This document shows positions 8,328 through 20,569 of a stretch of DNA of 41,476 nt, piece by piece. Position 1 is the first letter of the stretch, and each line of letters begins with the position of its first letter. Under the pieces are notes generated by a model, which did not search any database, had not been told where the DNA came from, and worked only from the letters and a program-made list of their open reading frames with translations. The DNA comes from Erysipelothrix sp. (GTDB lineage: Bacteria; Bacillota_I; Bacilli_A; Erysipelotrichales; Erysipelotrichaceae), in assembly GCA_012735275.1 (NCBI GenBank), contig JAAYHR010000016.1, forward strand, positions 1-41,476, given 5' to 3'. Made by a program: the position numbers and the translations under genes.

Positions 8328-9236
8328 ATGAAAAACGTTTTTATTATAAATCCAGTAGCTGGAATACGTAAGTATGAAAGATATATACCGTGGATAAAAG
8401 AGTACTTTAAAAATAGTGATGACTATGAAATACATATAACAAAATATCAAGGACATGCAACTGAGATTGCTAGTCAATACACCAAAGAAGATAATGCTTG
8501 TGTTTATTCAATCGGTGGTGATGGTACTGCCTATGAAGTTTTAAACGGAATTAATGATGGTGTAACAATGGCAGTTGTACCAAATGGAACTGGTGATGAC
8601 TTTCATCGAACTGTATATAAGAAGAAGTTTGATTACAAAGAAATGTTAATTAATACAATTGAAGGTCAAGTTAAAATGATTGACTATGGCCAGGCTAATG
8701 ATCATCGATTCTTAAATATGTTCTGTATTGGTTTTGATGCCATGATTGGTGAAGCAGCAATTGCTCATACTAATCGTAAGTTCTTTCCAAACTCACTGTC
8801 TTATGTAGTTGCGGTCATTCAAAAAGTCGTTTCACTACCTAAGTTTGAATTAACACTTAATTATAATGGTAAGTCAGCAAGCAAAGAAACTTTGTTTTTA
8901 GCAGTCTTAAATGGTCAATACTATGGTGGCGGCTTTAATCCAACGCCAGAGGCTGATATAACTGATGGAATCTTTGAAGTACTTTGGGTTGATACGATTA
9001 TGCGTCGTCAAATACCAAAGTTAATCTTGAAATATGCTAAAGGTAAACATAAGGAAATTAGTCAAATTGAATCATTTAGATTAGATTCCTTTAATGTTAC
9101 AACGAAAGGTTCAATGACTTATACTTGTGATGGTGAAATATTTACATCTGATAATATAAATATAATAATGCATAAGAATAAATTACCCTTTAAAATACCG
9201 AAAGGAAGTGTACTTTATGATAGTGTTACAGAATGA
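8328..9236 (+). CDS. Diacylglycerol/lipid kinase family protein
   Basis: 'VFIINPVAGIRKYER', 'YSIGGDGTAYEVLNGI', 'VPNGTGDDFHRT' DAGK catalytic motifs. Confidence 0.9.
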   Translation: MKNVFIINPVAGIRKYERYIPWIKEYFKNSDDYEIHITKYQGHATEIASQYTKEDNACVYSIGGDGTAYEVLNGINDGVTMAVVPNGTGDDFHRTVYKKKFDYKEMLINTIEGQVKMIDYGQANDHRFLNMFCIGFDAMIGEAAIAHTNRKFFPNSLSYVVAVIQKVVSLPKFELTLNYNGKSASKETLFLAVLNGQYYGGGFNPTPEADITDGIFEVLWVDTIMRRQIPKLILKYAKGKHKEISQIESFRLDSFNVTTKGSMTYTCDGEIFTSDNINIIMHKNKLPFKIPKGSVLYDSVTE

Positions 9237-10059
9237 GGATTTTTACGTAAAAATTGATTTAAAAGGTGGACAGATTGCGCGCATGAAACATGAGATTTCT
9301 GGTCGTGAGTATATCTTTGAAGCCGATCCACAATACTGGGCTTACTCAACGCCAACTTTATTTCCAATCATTGGCTCATCACATGATAAAAAATATCATT
9401 TTGGTAAGCAAGTAACAACGATGGAAAATCATGGTTTTTTAAGACAAGCTCATTTCTTAAATACCTATACTTATGATAATGAAGTTGTCTTAACATTCTC
9501 AGCTAATGAGGAAACGCTCAAGCAGTACCCATTTTATTTCAAAATTAATTTATCATATAAGTTAATCGGAAATAAGATTAAGGTTGAATATGACATTATT
9601 AATGATGGAGTTGTAGATATGCCATTTAACTTTGGTTTACATCCAGCATTTAATCTTCCACTAAGTAAAGATAAAAAGTTTGAAGATTATAAATTAACTT
9701 TCTCATCAGCTGAAGTATTAAAGGGTCATGGTCCAATGGTCAATGCTGGTTTAGTTAAGGAAATTCCTTTAAGTTATGATCTCTTTGAAGAGTATCCAAC
9801 TTGGGTTTATCATAATGTCTCAAGTGCGAAAGTCGGCTACAGTGATGGCGAACATGGTGTTAATGTCTCAGTCGTTGGTTTTCCAATTGTTGCTGTTTGG
9901 ACAAATGCAGCTAAGCAGGCACCATTTATTTGTATTGAACCATGGTTAGGTGTAGGACATAAAACTGATAAAGATTTAGAGTTTGAACAACGTGATGCAG
10001 TTATGAATATTAAACCTGAAACAAGCTTTAAAGTTTCTTATACAATTGAAGTATTTTAG
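9217..10059 (+). CDS. Aldose 1-epimerase family protein (GalM/LacX-like)
   Basis: MIVLQNEDFYVKIDLKGGQIARMKHEISGREYIFEADPQYWAYSTPTLFPIIG...FNFGLHPAFNLPL; RBS aaaggaag; overlaps the upstream gene by 20 nt. Confidence 0.87.
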   Translation: MIVLQNEDFYVKIDLKGGQIARMKHEISGREYIFEADPQYWAYSTPTLFPIIGSSHDKKYHFGKQVTTMENHGFLRQAHFLNTYTYDNEVVLTFSANEETLKQYPFYFKINLSYKLIGNKIKVEYDIINDGVVDMPFNFGLHPAFNLPLSKDKKFEDYKLTFSSAEVLKGHGPMVNAGLVKEIPLSYDLFEEYPTWVYHNVSSAKVGYSDGEHGVNVSVVGFPIVAVWTNAAKQAPFICIEPWLGVGHKTDKDLEFEQRDAVMNIKPETSFKVSYTIEVF

Positions 10060-10110
10060 TTTGTAATAAAGTAGGATAAGTCATATAATATTGACTATTG
10101 GAGGATGAAT

Positions 10111-10839
10111 ATGAATATAATTAAAGTAAAAGATTACGAGGCCTTATCAGAGGTTGCAGCTAATATTATTATTGAAGCAGTAAAAAGTAAACCAGAAATT
10201 TCTTTAGGACTGGCTACAGGCGGAAGTCCTGTACAACTTTATGCAAATCTTGTAAAAGATCATAAAGAGAATAAGACTTCTTATGCTGGTGTTTCAACTT
10301 ATAACTTAGATGAGTACATTGGACTTGATCCAAGTCATGAGCAATCATACAACACATTTATGAAGAATAATCTATTTAATCATGTCGATATTAATCTAGC
10401 TAATGTTCACTTACCAAATGGTAATACAAGTGACCATGAAGCGGAAGCTAAAAGATTTGAAGAGTTAGTTGCTAATACAACAATTGATTTACAATTGTTA
10501 GGTATCGGTACTAACGGGCATATTGGTTTTAATGAACCAGGTTCAAGTTTTGATGGCAAAACTGCCGTAGTTGATTTAGTTCAAGAAACAATTGAATCAA
10601 ACGCTCGTTACTTCGAAGGTAATGAAGATTTAGTTCCAACGCAAGCAATTTCAATGGGAGTTGGTACAATTATGCGTGCAAAAGCAATCCTATTAATTGC
10701 ATCAGGTAAAAATAAAGCAGAAGCAATTAAATGGCTAGTTGAGGGAGAAGTTTCTGAGGATCTTCCAGCATCAGCACTAAGAAATCATCCAAATGTAACA
10801 ATTGTACTGGATGAAGATGCAGCAAGTCTCTTGCAATAA
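10111..10839 (+). CDS. nagB: Glucosamine-6-phosphate deaminase
   Basis: 'LGLATGGSPVQLYANLV', 'YNLDEYIGLDPSHEQSYNTFM', 'LLGIGTNGHIGFNEPGSSF'; start 10111 has better RBS spacing (ggagg) than 10105. Confidence 0.95.
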   Translation: MNIIKVKDYEALSEVAANIIIEAVKSKPEISLGLATGGSPVQLYANLVKDHKENKTSYAGVSTYNLDEYIGLDPSHEQSYNTFMKNNLFNHVDINLANVHLPNGNTSDHEAEAKRFEELVANTTIDLQLLGIGTNGHIGFNEPGSSFDGKTAVVDLVQETIESNARYFEGNEDLVPTQAISMGVGTIMRAKAILLIASGKNKAEAIKWLVEGEVSEDLPASALRNHPNVTIVLDEDAASLLQ

Positions 10840-10903
10840 CAGTCATATAAGTTAATAAAATCTAAAAAAATGATATAATATACAAAGAATAGGAGGTAAG
10901 AAA

Positions 10904-11215
10904 ATGGCAAAAAATGTAACTACAAGCGAATTTGATGCAGCAATTAAAGAAGGTGTTGTATTAGTAGACTTCTATGCAGACTGGTGTGGACCATGTAAAA
11001 TGTTATCACCAGTACTTGATGAACTTGCAGCTGATTTAGGCGACAAAGCTTCAGTAATTAAAGTAAATGTTGATACTGAAAGTGAATTAGCACAAAAATA
11101 TCAAGTATCAAGCATTCCAGCAATCAAACTTTTCAAAAATGGTGAACTTGTTCAAGAAACAATGGGATTCCAACCAAAAGCAAAATTAGAAGAAATGATT
11201 AATAACGCTTTATAA
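10904..11215 (+). CDS. trxA: Thioredoxin
   Basis: 'VLVDFYADWCGPCKMLSPVLDELA' with WCGPC active site and cis-Pro 'SSIPAIKLF'. Confidence 0.96.
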   Translation: MAKNVTTSEFDAAIKEGVVLVDFYADWCGPCKMLSPVLDELAADLGDKASVIKVNVDTESELAQKYQVSSIPAIKLFKNGELVQETMGFQPKAKLEEMINNAL

Positions 11216-11220
11216 TAACG

Positions 11221-11253
11221 AAAAACAACTTATTTAATTAAGTTGTTTTTTTC
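11221..11253 (+). terminator. Rho-independent terminator after trxA
   Basis: AAAAACAACTTA-TTTAAT-TAAGTTGTTTTT plus T-run. Confidence 0.85.
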
Positions 11254-11321
11254 TTGGAATTAAATCAAGGAGAAGTTTGTAAATAAAGCCAAAATGCATT
11301 AAAATATAAAGAGGTGATTTT

Positions 11322-13100
<1,779 letters not shown>

Positions 13101-13101
<1 letters not shown>

Positions 13102-14123
13102 TGAAAAAAAGTGAATTTAATTTTAATCTACCCGAAGAACTGATTGCGCAAGTACCGCTCTTAGATCGTACACAAAGTAAAATGATGGTAGTAAATAGTG
13201 AAGATGATTCACTAGATAATGATTATTTTTATAATATTGAAAAATTATTTAAAGCCGGAGATACTTTAGTTTTAAACGATACTAAGGTAATTCCAGCTCG
13301 TCTTTTTGGCGTTAAAGAAGAAACAGGCGCCAAAGTTGAAATACTTTTATTAAAAGAAGTTGAAAAAGATTTATGGCATACACTAGTTGGTAATGCCAAA
13401 GCAGTTAAAGTTGGTAGTGTTATCTCAATTAACGATCAACTATACTTACACTGTACGCAAGTGTTAGAGCGTGGTGAGCGTGAGTTTAAACTTGTCTATG
13501 AAGGAAATCTATATGAACTCCTACTCGAAATTGGAAGAATTCCACTACCACCATATATTAAAGAAGTATTATCAGATGATGATCGTTATCAAACAGTCTA
13601 TGCTAAGCACCGTGGATCAGCGGCAGCACCAACAGCTGGCCTGCACTTTACAGAAGCAGTTTTAGCAAAACTTAAAGCAATGGGTGTCGATATTCATTAT
13701 GTGACATTACATGTGGGACTAGGAACATTCTTACCAATGCAAGCCGATGATTTAAACGATCACAAAATGCATAGTGAACAATATGAAATTACTGCAAAAA
13801 CGGCTGATGCACTAAATGCTGCGAAAGCAAAAGGTAGCCGTATTATTGCGGTTGGATCAACATCACTAAGATCACTAGAATCAAACTTTAGTAAATTTGA
13901 TGAATTTAAAGCCTACAAGGGTGATACCGATATTTTTATCTACCCAGGTATTCCCGTCTTATCAACTGATGTCTTAATTACAAATTTCCACTTACCAGAA
14001 TCAACATTAATGATGTTAGTTTCTGCATTTGCCGGCTATGAGTTAATTATGCGTGCCTACAATCATGCAATTGAGGAAAGATATCGCTTCTTCTCATTTG
14101 GAGATATGATGTGGATTCAGTAA
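13101..14123 (+). CDS. queA: S-adenosylmethionine:tRNA ribosyltransferase-isomerase
   Basis: 'FNFNLPEELIAQVPLLDRTQSKMMVV', 'NDTKVIPARLFG', 'APTAGLHFTEAVL', 'TNFHLPESTLMMLVSAFAG'. Confidence 0.96.
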
Positions 14124-14773
14124 TTCGACCTAAAAACTATTACTATGATCTATCACAAGTAAAAATTGCTGAGATAAAAGCTTCCGGCAAGCGACCAAAG
14201 CTTTTACTCCATTCTTGCTGTGCACCATGTAATTCATATGTAATGATTATGTTATCAGAAGTATTTGATTTAACTCTGCTTTATAATGGTTCAAACATTG
14301 TTCCAGAAGCTGAATATTTAATTCGCTCAAACGAGTTAAAGGATTATACCAAGTCAGTAAATAAACAGTATAATTTAAATATTCAAATTAAAGAATTTAC
14401 TTATGATACGCAAACATTCCATAAAGAGTTGGCTAAACATGATGATGGTCGTGAAGGTGGCCAACGTTGTCGTGCTTGCTATAAAATACGCATGCGTGAA
14501 GCTTATCAGTATGCACTAGCAAATGATTTTGATTACTTTACGACAGTTATGACAATTTCAAGACAGAAGAATTCAATTATCTTAAATGAAATTGGAAATG
14601 ACTTGAATAGAGAATATGCTAGTGATAAATATTTCTTTTCTGATTTTAAGAAAAAGAATGGTATTTTAAAATCTAATGAAATTATTAAGGAATATGATAT
14701 GTATCGCCAAGAATACTGTGGTTGTGCTTTTTCATATCAACAATATTTGAAAGGAAAGGTATCTAATGGCTAA
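14111..14773 (+). CDS. queH: Epoxyqueuosine reductase QueH
   Basis: 'KLLLHSCCAPCNSYV...', 'GGQRCRACYKIRM', 'YRQEYCGCAFS' QueH Cys motifs; directly after queA. Confidence 0.92.
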   Translation: MDSVIRPKNYYYDLSQVKIAEIKASGKRPKLLLHSCCAPCNSYVMIMLSEVFDLTLLYNGSNIVPEAEYLIRSNELKDYTKSVNKQYNLNIQIKEFTYDTQTFHKELAKHDDGREGGQRCRACYKIRMREAYQYALANDFDYFTTVMTISRQKNSIILNEIGNDLNREYASDKYFFSDFKKKNGILKSNEIIKEYDMYRQEYCGCAFSYQQYLKGKVSNG

Positions 14774-15284
14774 TATAAAAAAATATTCAGCATCAATTGC
14801 TAAATCATTTGCGTCTTATATCGCATTCTCAATTATCTATGTTTTTATATTTTACTTAGTCTTTATGAAGTTTCAACCACTTATTGGCATTAATCAGGCG
14901 GGATACCCGGTGGTCTATGTGGTCTTATCAATAATCTTACAAGGATTACCATTTGTATTATGTAATTACTTAATTATGCTAGCGCGTAATTCACATAGTA
15001 ATTTACGTGCAAAGAATTTCTATTTTGCACTTGTCGTCTTTTTTGTAAATTTATTTTTAATTACATTCTTTGTCCTAATCCAATTACTATTTCCATACTA
15101 CAATATTATTAATGGTTATATCATGTTACATTTAACTTTATTAAGATCGCTCTTAATTGTTGAATTACCATTATTTAGTCAAATTATTCTTTTATATTTT
15201 TCAGCAATTATAGTTCCAATCTACCTATATATTGGTGGCTCATTAAGAATTAAACACTTTGAAAGGGGAGAAATAAATGAATAA
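14766..15284 (+). CDS. Uncharacterised small membrane protein A
   Basis: 172 aa, about 4-5 hydrophobic segments; overlaps queH and the next gene by 8 nt each. Confidence 0.75.
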   Translation: MANIKKYSASIAKSFASYIAFSIIYVFIFYLVFMKFQPLIGINQAGYPVVYVVLSIILQGLPFVLCNYLIMLARNSHSNLRAKNFYFALVVFFVNLFLITFFVLIQLLFPYYNIINGYIMLHLTLLRSLLIVELPLFSQIILLYFSAIIVPIYLYIGGSLRIKHFERGEINE

Positions 15285-15633
15285 CTTAACACGTCGTTAT
15301 TTGATACCACTTGGTATTTTAGTTTTAGGTTCATTTTTAATTAATTTTCTAGCCGCAACGCTACCAAATTTAATTAATGCTAACATCTATTATCTATTAG
15401 TAATGTTAATGTTATTTAGCTTTGGGATTGCCTTAAACTTTAAAGGCGGCAAGCTTAAGAATTATTCTTTACGTCATATTATTATTGTCATCTTCGTTAT
15501 CTTACTTTACTTGTTTGATACCCAAATCATTAATGTACCACTATATAAATGGTTCTTATCATTTGTGGTTGGCGATGCAATTATTATTAAGATTTTCTAC
15601 ATTTACTTTGGTTGGCTTTTTAGCGAGCGCTAA
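15277..15633 (+). CDS. Uncharacterised small membrane protein B
   Basis: 118 aa, ~4 hydrophobic segments, RBS aaaggggag; overlaps the previous gene by 8 nt. Confidence 0.75.
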   Translation: MNNLTRRYLIPLGILVLGSFLINFLAATLPNLINANIYYLLVMLMLFSFGIALNFKGGKLKNYSLRHIIIVIFVILLYLFDTQIINVPLYKWFLSFVVGDAIIIKIFYIYFGWLFSER

Positions 15634-15634
15634 A

Positions 15635-16564
15635 ATGAATAATTCACAATTTGAATTAAATCTGAATATCTTAGTTTATATTTATAACCGGTCTTACTTA
15701 ATTAAAGCAGATGAATTAAGTGAGACTTTTGACCTTTCTAAACGTTCAATTAGACGGATTATTTCTAACTTAAGAATGATTGGTTATAATATTGAATCAA
15801 TACCGGGACCAAATGGTGGCTATCGCTTAGATAAGTCTAAGATTATCTTACCGGTTAAACTCTCTGATCTTGAAATGAGTCACTGGCAAACAATTGAAAA
15901 TACAATTAAATCAGCTGATATATCTAATAAAGAAGCCGTATTAAAAACTATGAATATTATTTCGATTCAATCACAATTAAATTCTAATTACTTAGCTGAT
16001 GTCTATGTTACCAAAAGCTTAAGTCAAAGTAAGCAGGCTTTAATTGAGCGAGTCGAGAAAACGATGAATCAAGCAATGAACTTAATGCAAAGAGTTGAGA
16101 TTGAATATAATGGCTCCGATTGGCGCGAGTTTCGTCCACAACAATTTCAAATATTTAATTCAATTGCTTATATTAAGGGTTACTATTCTTTAGAGTCAAA
16201 TTCATTTCGAACTTTACGCTTAAGTCGTTTTGATGATATTCGCGTAATTGATAAGAAATATTCCTTTAATGATAACTTTGCCCTTGATAATGATTCAAGT
16301 GCTTTCTCAAAGAATATTTATGAAAAATATTCTTTAGTGATAAAAGTCTTTAAAGGTTCACATGATCTTTTAGATTATGTTTATGGTCAAAATCAAGTCA
16401 TTGAAGAATATGCTGATCATTATCTTTTAAAATTTGAAATGTCTGGTGATCAACTAATTGTTGATTTAATTATATCTTTTCAAGAACATGCCATCTTACT
16501 TGAACCACAAGCCTTAAGAATGAAGGTTATTGAAAAATTAGATAGAATGCGAGGTAATTACTAA
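15635..16564 (+). CDS. HTH_11/WYL-domain (YafY-type) transcriptional regulator
   Basis: MNNSQFELNLNILVYIYNRSYLIKADELSETFDLSKRSIRRIISNLRMIGYNIESIPGPNGGYRL...YNGSDWREFRPQQFQIFNSIAYIKGYYSL...FRTLRLSRFDDIRVI; start taken as ATG 15635 instead of the overlapping 15485. Confidence 0.85.
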   Translation: MNNSQFELNLNILVYIYNRSYLIKADELSETFDLSKRSIRRIISNLRMIGYNIESIPGPNGGYRLDKSKIILPVKLSDLEMSHWQTIENTIKSADISNKEAVLKTMNIISIQSQLNSNYLADVYVTKSLSQSKQALIERVEKTMNQAMNLMQRVEIEYNGSDWREFRPQQFQIFNSIAYIKGYYSLESNSFRTLRLSRFDDIRVIDKKYSFNDNFALDNDSSAFSKNIYEKYSLVIKVFKGSHDLLDYVYGQNQVIEEYADHYLLKFEMSGDQLIVDLIISFQEHAILLEPQALRMKVIEKLDRMRGNY

Positions 16565-17682
16565 TGCGAATACTACATACAGCGGATTTACATATTGGAA
16601 AAGTTGTTAATGGATATTCCATGCTGGAGGAACAAGCTTATGCCCTTGATCAAATTATTGCTACTATCAAAGAATATGCAATTGATGTTTTAATCATTGC
16701 TGGTGATGTTTATGATAAACGTTATCCATCTGATCAAGCGAGTAAATTATTTAATGATTTTTTATCAAACTTACTTGTTTTTAAAATCCCGGTTTTAATT
16801 ATTGCCGGTAATCATGATGCCGGTGTTAAATTAGAATTTGGAAAAGAAATCTTTGCCTATCAAGATTTACATATTGAAGGGCAGTTTAATGAATCTTTAA
16901 AGCAGGTTACTATTAATGATGAGTATGGAGTGGTTAATTTTTACTTAGCGCCTTTTATGCGTCCTAGTGACTTAAGATTATATACTGATGATGTTACTTC
17001 TTATCATGAAGCATTAGCTTATGTAATTGATCAGGCTAATATTGATAAGGCAGAGCGTAATCTTTTTATTGGTCATCAATTCTTTGCCTCAGGCTCAGAG
17101 TCAATCTCAGATTCTGAACAAATATCGGTAGGTGGGATTGAAAATGTTGGCTATCAAATTTTAAGTGATTTTGATTATGCTGCTTTAGGTCACTTACACC
17201 GTCCGCAAAGATTAATGTCCGACTTTATTCGCTACTCCGGCTCGATTGTTAAATATTCATTATCAGAGGTTAATGATAATAAGTCTTTAGTCTTAATTGA
17301 GCTGAAAGAGAAGGGCGATATTACTTATGAGTTACTGCCTTTAAAATCGCTGCGTGAGTTTAAACATATTAAAGGCTATCTAGCTGATATCTTATCTATG
17401 GATAAGACTGATGACTATGTGTTTGTCACCTTACTTGATGATGATGTCTTGGATGCGATTAGTAAGTTAAAAACGATTTTTACTAATTTAATGACCTTAG
17501 ATTTTGATAATAAGCGAACACAAGCAAATGCCACGATTGATTTATTAACTGATATTGAAGACTTATCAGCTAGTCAATTATTCAAGGAGTTCTATGCACT
17601 CTTTAATAATAGTGAAATGAGTGAGAGTCAAGCAAAAATAGTTGAGCAAATAATGGAAAGGATTGATCAGAGTGCGTCCTAA
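16564..17682 (+). CDS. sbcD: Exonuclease SbcCD subunit D
   Basis: 'MRILHTADLHIGKVV', 'IIAGDVYDKRYPS', 'IIAGNHDAG', 'GHLHRPQ' calcineurin-like metallophosphoesterase motifs. Confidence 0.94.
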   Translation: MRILHTADLHIGKVVNGYSMLEEQAYALDQIIATIKEYAIDVLIIAGDVYDKRYPSDQASKLFNDFLSNLLVFKIPVLIIAGNHDAGVKLEFGKEIFAYQDLHIEGQFNESLKQVTINDEYGVVNFYLAPFMRPSDLRLYTDDVTSYHEALAYVIDQANIDKAERNLFIGHQFFASGSESISDSEQISVGGIENVGYQILSDFDYAALGHLHRPQRLMSDFIRYSGSIVKYSLSEVNDNKSLVLIELKEKGDITYELLPLKSLREFKHIKGYLADILSMDKTDDYVFVTLLDDDVLDAISKLKTIFTNLMTLDFDNKRTQANATIDLLTDIEDLSASQLFKEFYALFNNSEMSESQAKIVEQIMERIDQSAS

Positions 17683-20509
17683 AAAATTAGTTATTCAAGC
17701 TTTTGGTCCATATCAAAATCAGGTTGAAATTGATTTTACTAACTTTAGTCAAGGTGATATCTTTTTAATTACTGGTAATACCGGAACTGGTAAGACCGCA
17801 CTTTTTGATGCGATAACCTTTGCTTTATATGGCAGTCCAAGCGGTGATAATCGTAAGGTTGAGATGTTAAGAAATAAAACTGCCGCGTCAGACTTAGAAA
17901 CATTTGTTACGCTTGATTTTGAATATGATCATTTAGATTACAGTATTACCCGCTATCCAGCTTATATGCGGGCTAAAAAGTCTGGTGCGGGCTTAACGCA
18001 AGCAATTGCGAAAGTTGAACTAAGCTTACCAAGTGGACAAGTTATTGCTGGTATTAAGGAAGTTGAAGAGTATGTTTATCAAATCTTAAAACTAAATAAG
18101 GAACAATTCTCACAAATTGTAATGATTGCCCAAAACGACTTTTTAAAGTTCTTAGTCTCATCAACCAAGGAGCGTAAGGAAATACTCCGCTCAATCTTTG
18201 CGACCGACTTCTACGAGAAGTTTGAAAATCAATTAAAACTTGATACAACAATTAAACGCAAAGAGTTTGATGATCTAAAACTTGAGTATGAACTAATCTT
18301 AAAGCCACATAATAATTATGCCGAACTGAAAGATCAGACTTACTTAAATCATTCAGATATTATTAGTATCTTAAGAGACTTGATTAAGGGTGAGCAAGAA
18401 CTTAAAGATCTTAATCAAAATGAGAAAAATAAATATGAAGGTAAGTTAAAGATTTATAATGATCAGTTTGTTTTAGCCAAAGCCAACAATAAGCAACTTG
18501 ATAGTTTTAATAAATTATCTGAGTCATTAAAAGCCTTAGATTTAAAAGGCTTAGCAGTAGAAGAGGATAAAGCAAAATTAGCTAAGTTAAAAACGATTAA
18601 GGATAATATCTTAAGTCTAGATGAGGCTTATAATCTAGTCTTAAACAAACATAATTCTTTACTTGAAGCTAAAAATATCCTAACTAGCAAATATCAAGAA
18701 CTTGAAAACAAGAAAGCACTTGAAGCTAAAAAACTTGTGAGTATAAATACCTTAGAAGCTTCGCTGAAGCAAGATCAAGCAAAGCTGACACTTTTATTAA
18801 GTGAATCAAAAGCTTATCTTGATTTAGATAAGTTAAATACTAATCTAACCATAAATAAAGCCAAAGCTTTGAAACTAACAAAATCACTGGAGGCATCTAT
18901 CTATCAAACTTATCAAGATTTAAAAGCTAAGGATAATGTTTATAAGCAAGAACTACTTGCTTATAATGATTTTAATCGTGAATTTAGTGATATATCTGTT
19001 GCTTATCATCAAATTGAAAGTTCATATTTAGATAGTCAAGCTGGAATTATTGCTTCAAAACTTGCTCCTAATGAGCCATGTCCGGTTTGTGGTGCTTTAG
19101 ATCATCCAAGCCCGGCGAAAATGGATAGTCTTGATATTGAGGCAACTTACATTGAAACTAAGGCTAGCTACAATGAAAGACTCTTAGCGAAAGCACAGTT
19201 GACTGATCAAATGGGGATGCTTAAGTTTGAACTTGATCAAGCTAATATAAACTTTAAGCATAGCTTAAGTCGACTTGATTTAAAGATTGAAGATGTTGAG
19301 AAGTTTAATATTACTGAAGATATAGCTGATTTTGATTTTGAAGCGGGAATTAATGAGTTAAGTGAAGTTAAACTAGATATAATGTTAATGGAAGATCAGA
19401 TTAAGGTTTTAGCTGATAAGTTAAGCTTTGCGAATATGGAGGCCCATAGTGATTATGTCGAGAAATTTAAGGGTCAGTTAAAGACTAATGAAGCTATAGT
19501 TAAGGCTTATCATGAGAATATGCAAGAATTACTTGATGAAATAACTGTTTCAAAAACTAAGTTAGAAGAAAATAGTAAACTTCTGCTAAGTTCAGAAGTA
19601 GAGTTAAAAACTACTTCCGCTAAATTTGAGGAGAGTGTTTCAAGTCATTTTGAAGGTATTGCTGAATATGCTAAGGCTAAGCTTGATTTAGATCAGTTTG
19701 ATCACTTAAGTGAATCTATTAATACTTATGAGAGTGAATATTTAAGCGTTAGTTCATTGTATAAAGACTATCATGAGCAAGTTAAAGATTTAGTTTATGT
19801 TGATGTTGAAGATTTAACTAAGAATATTGAAAACTTAAGCCTTAAACTTAAGGAGTCCGAGGCAATTATTAATCAGGCTTTAATTAAACTTGATAATCTG
19901 AGTAAACTTAAAGAAAACTTGGAGCTTATTTATCAAAAATTAATTAAAGTTGAAGTTAGATATCTTGAGTATTTAAACTTATATCAAACGGCTTCGGGTA
20001 ATCTAGTTGGTAAGCAGAAAATTCAATTTGAAACTTATGCGCAAATGACTTACTTTAATCAAGTTATTCATTTTGCTAATCAGCGTTTAAAAATTATGAC
20101 TAATAATCAGTATGAGTTAGTTCGTCGGGTTAAATCGCAAAGTCGTCAGAGTCAAGAAGGCTTAGACTTAAATATTATTGATCATCACTATGGTAATGAG
20201 CGTGATGTATTAACTTTATCTGGGGGAGAGTTATTTAATACTTCGCTGGCTTTAGCACTTGGATTATCGGATGCGATTCAACATTCTTCTGGTGGTGTTA
20301 AGATTGATGCACTCTTTATTGATGAAGGTTTTGGTTCCTTAAGTGATGACTACTTGGACAATGCTATTAGTGTTTTAAATGATGTAGCGGGTAGTGATCG
20401 TTTAATTGGGGTTATCTCACATGTTAAAGAATTACGTGATGCCATACCACAACAAATCCTAGTATCTAAGGATAAAGACGGTTCGAAAATAAAGGTTATT
20501 AAAGATTAA
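17672..20509 (+). CDS. sbcC: Exonuclease SbcCD subunit C (Rad50-like SMC ATPase)
   Basis: Walker A 'ITGNTGTGKTALFDAITFALYG', Zn-hook 'CPVCG', 'TLSGGELFNTSLALALGLSDA', Walker B 'ALFIDEGFGSL'; likely start GTG 17672 (or TTG 17663). Confidence 0.94.
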   Translation: MRPKKLVIQAFGPYQNQVEIDFTNFSQGDIFLITGNTGTGKTALFDAITFALYGSPSGDNRKVEMLRNKTAASDLETFVTLDFEYDHLDYSITRYPAYMRAKKSGAGLTQAIAKVELSLPSGQVIAGIKEVEEYVYQILKLNKEQFSQIVMIAQNDFLKFLVSSTKERKEILRSIFATDFYEKFENQLKLDTTIKRKEFDDLKLEYELILKPHNNYAELKDQTYLNHSDIISILRDLIKGEQELKDLNQNEKNKYEGKLKIYNDQFVLAKANNKQLDSFNKLSESLKALDLKGLAVEEDKAKLAKLKTIKDNILSLDEAYNLVLNKHNSLLEAKNILTSKYQELENKKALEAKKLVSINTLEASLKQDQAKLTLLLSESKAYLDLDKLNTNLTINKAKALKLTKSLEASIYQTYQDLKAKDNVYKQELLAYNDFNREFSDISVAYHQIESSYLDSQAGIIASKLAPNEPCPVCGALDHPSPAKMDSLDIEATYIETKASYNERLLAKAQLTDQMGMLKFELDQANINFKHSLSRLDLKIEDVEKFNITEDIADFDFEAGINELSEVKLDIMLMEDQIKVLADKLSFANMEAHSDYVEKFKGQLKTNEAIVKAYHENMQELLDEITVSKTKLEENSKLLLSSEVELKTTSAKFEESVSSHFEGIAEYAKAKLDLDQFDHLSESINTYESEYLSVSSLYKDYHEQVKDLVYVDVEDLTKNIENLSLKLKESEAIINQALIKLDNLSKLKENLELIYQKLIKVEVRYLEYLNLYQTASGNLVGKQKIQFETYAQMTYFNQVIHFANQRLKIMTNNQYELVRRVKSQSRQSQEGLDLNIIDHHYGNERDVLTLSGGELFNTSLALALGLSDAIQHSSGGVKIDALFIDEGFGSLSDDYLDNAISVLNDVAGSDRLIGVISHVKELRDAIPQQILVSKDKDGSKIKVIKD

Positions 20510-20534
20510 GATTGAGGACAGTATATGACCGCCA

Positions 20535-20558
20535 CTTGTATTATTATGTATATACAAG
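20535..20558 (+). promoter_or_regulatory. Hairpin-forming inverted repeat overlapping the Shine-Dalgarno of the 20570 ORF
   Basis: CTTGTAT (20535-20541) / ATACAAG (20552-20558), right arm running into AAGGAGG. Confidence 0.3.
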
Positions 20559-20569
20559 GAGGAAGACAT

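Noticed and set aside
15485-15634. N-terminal extension of the WYL regulator in the ORF track
   Set aside because: It overlaps membrane protein B and is hydrophobic nonsense; homology starts at ATG 15635
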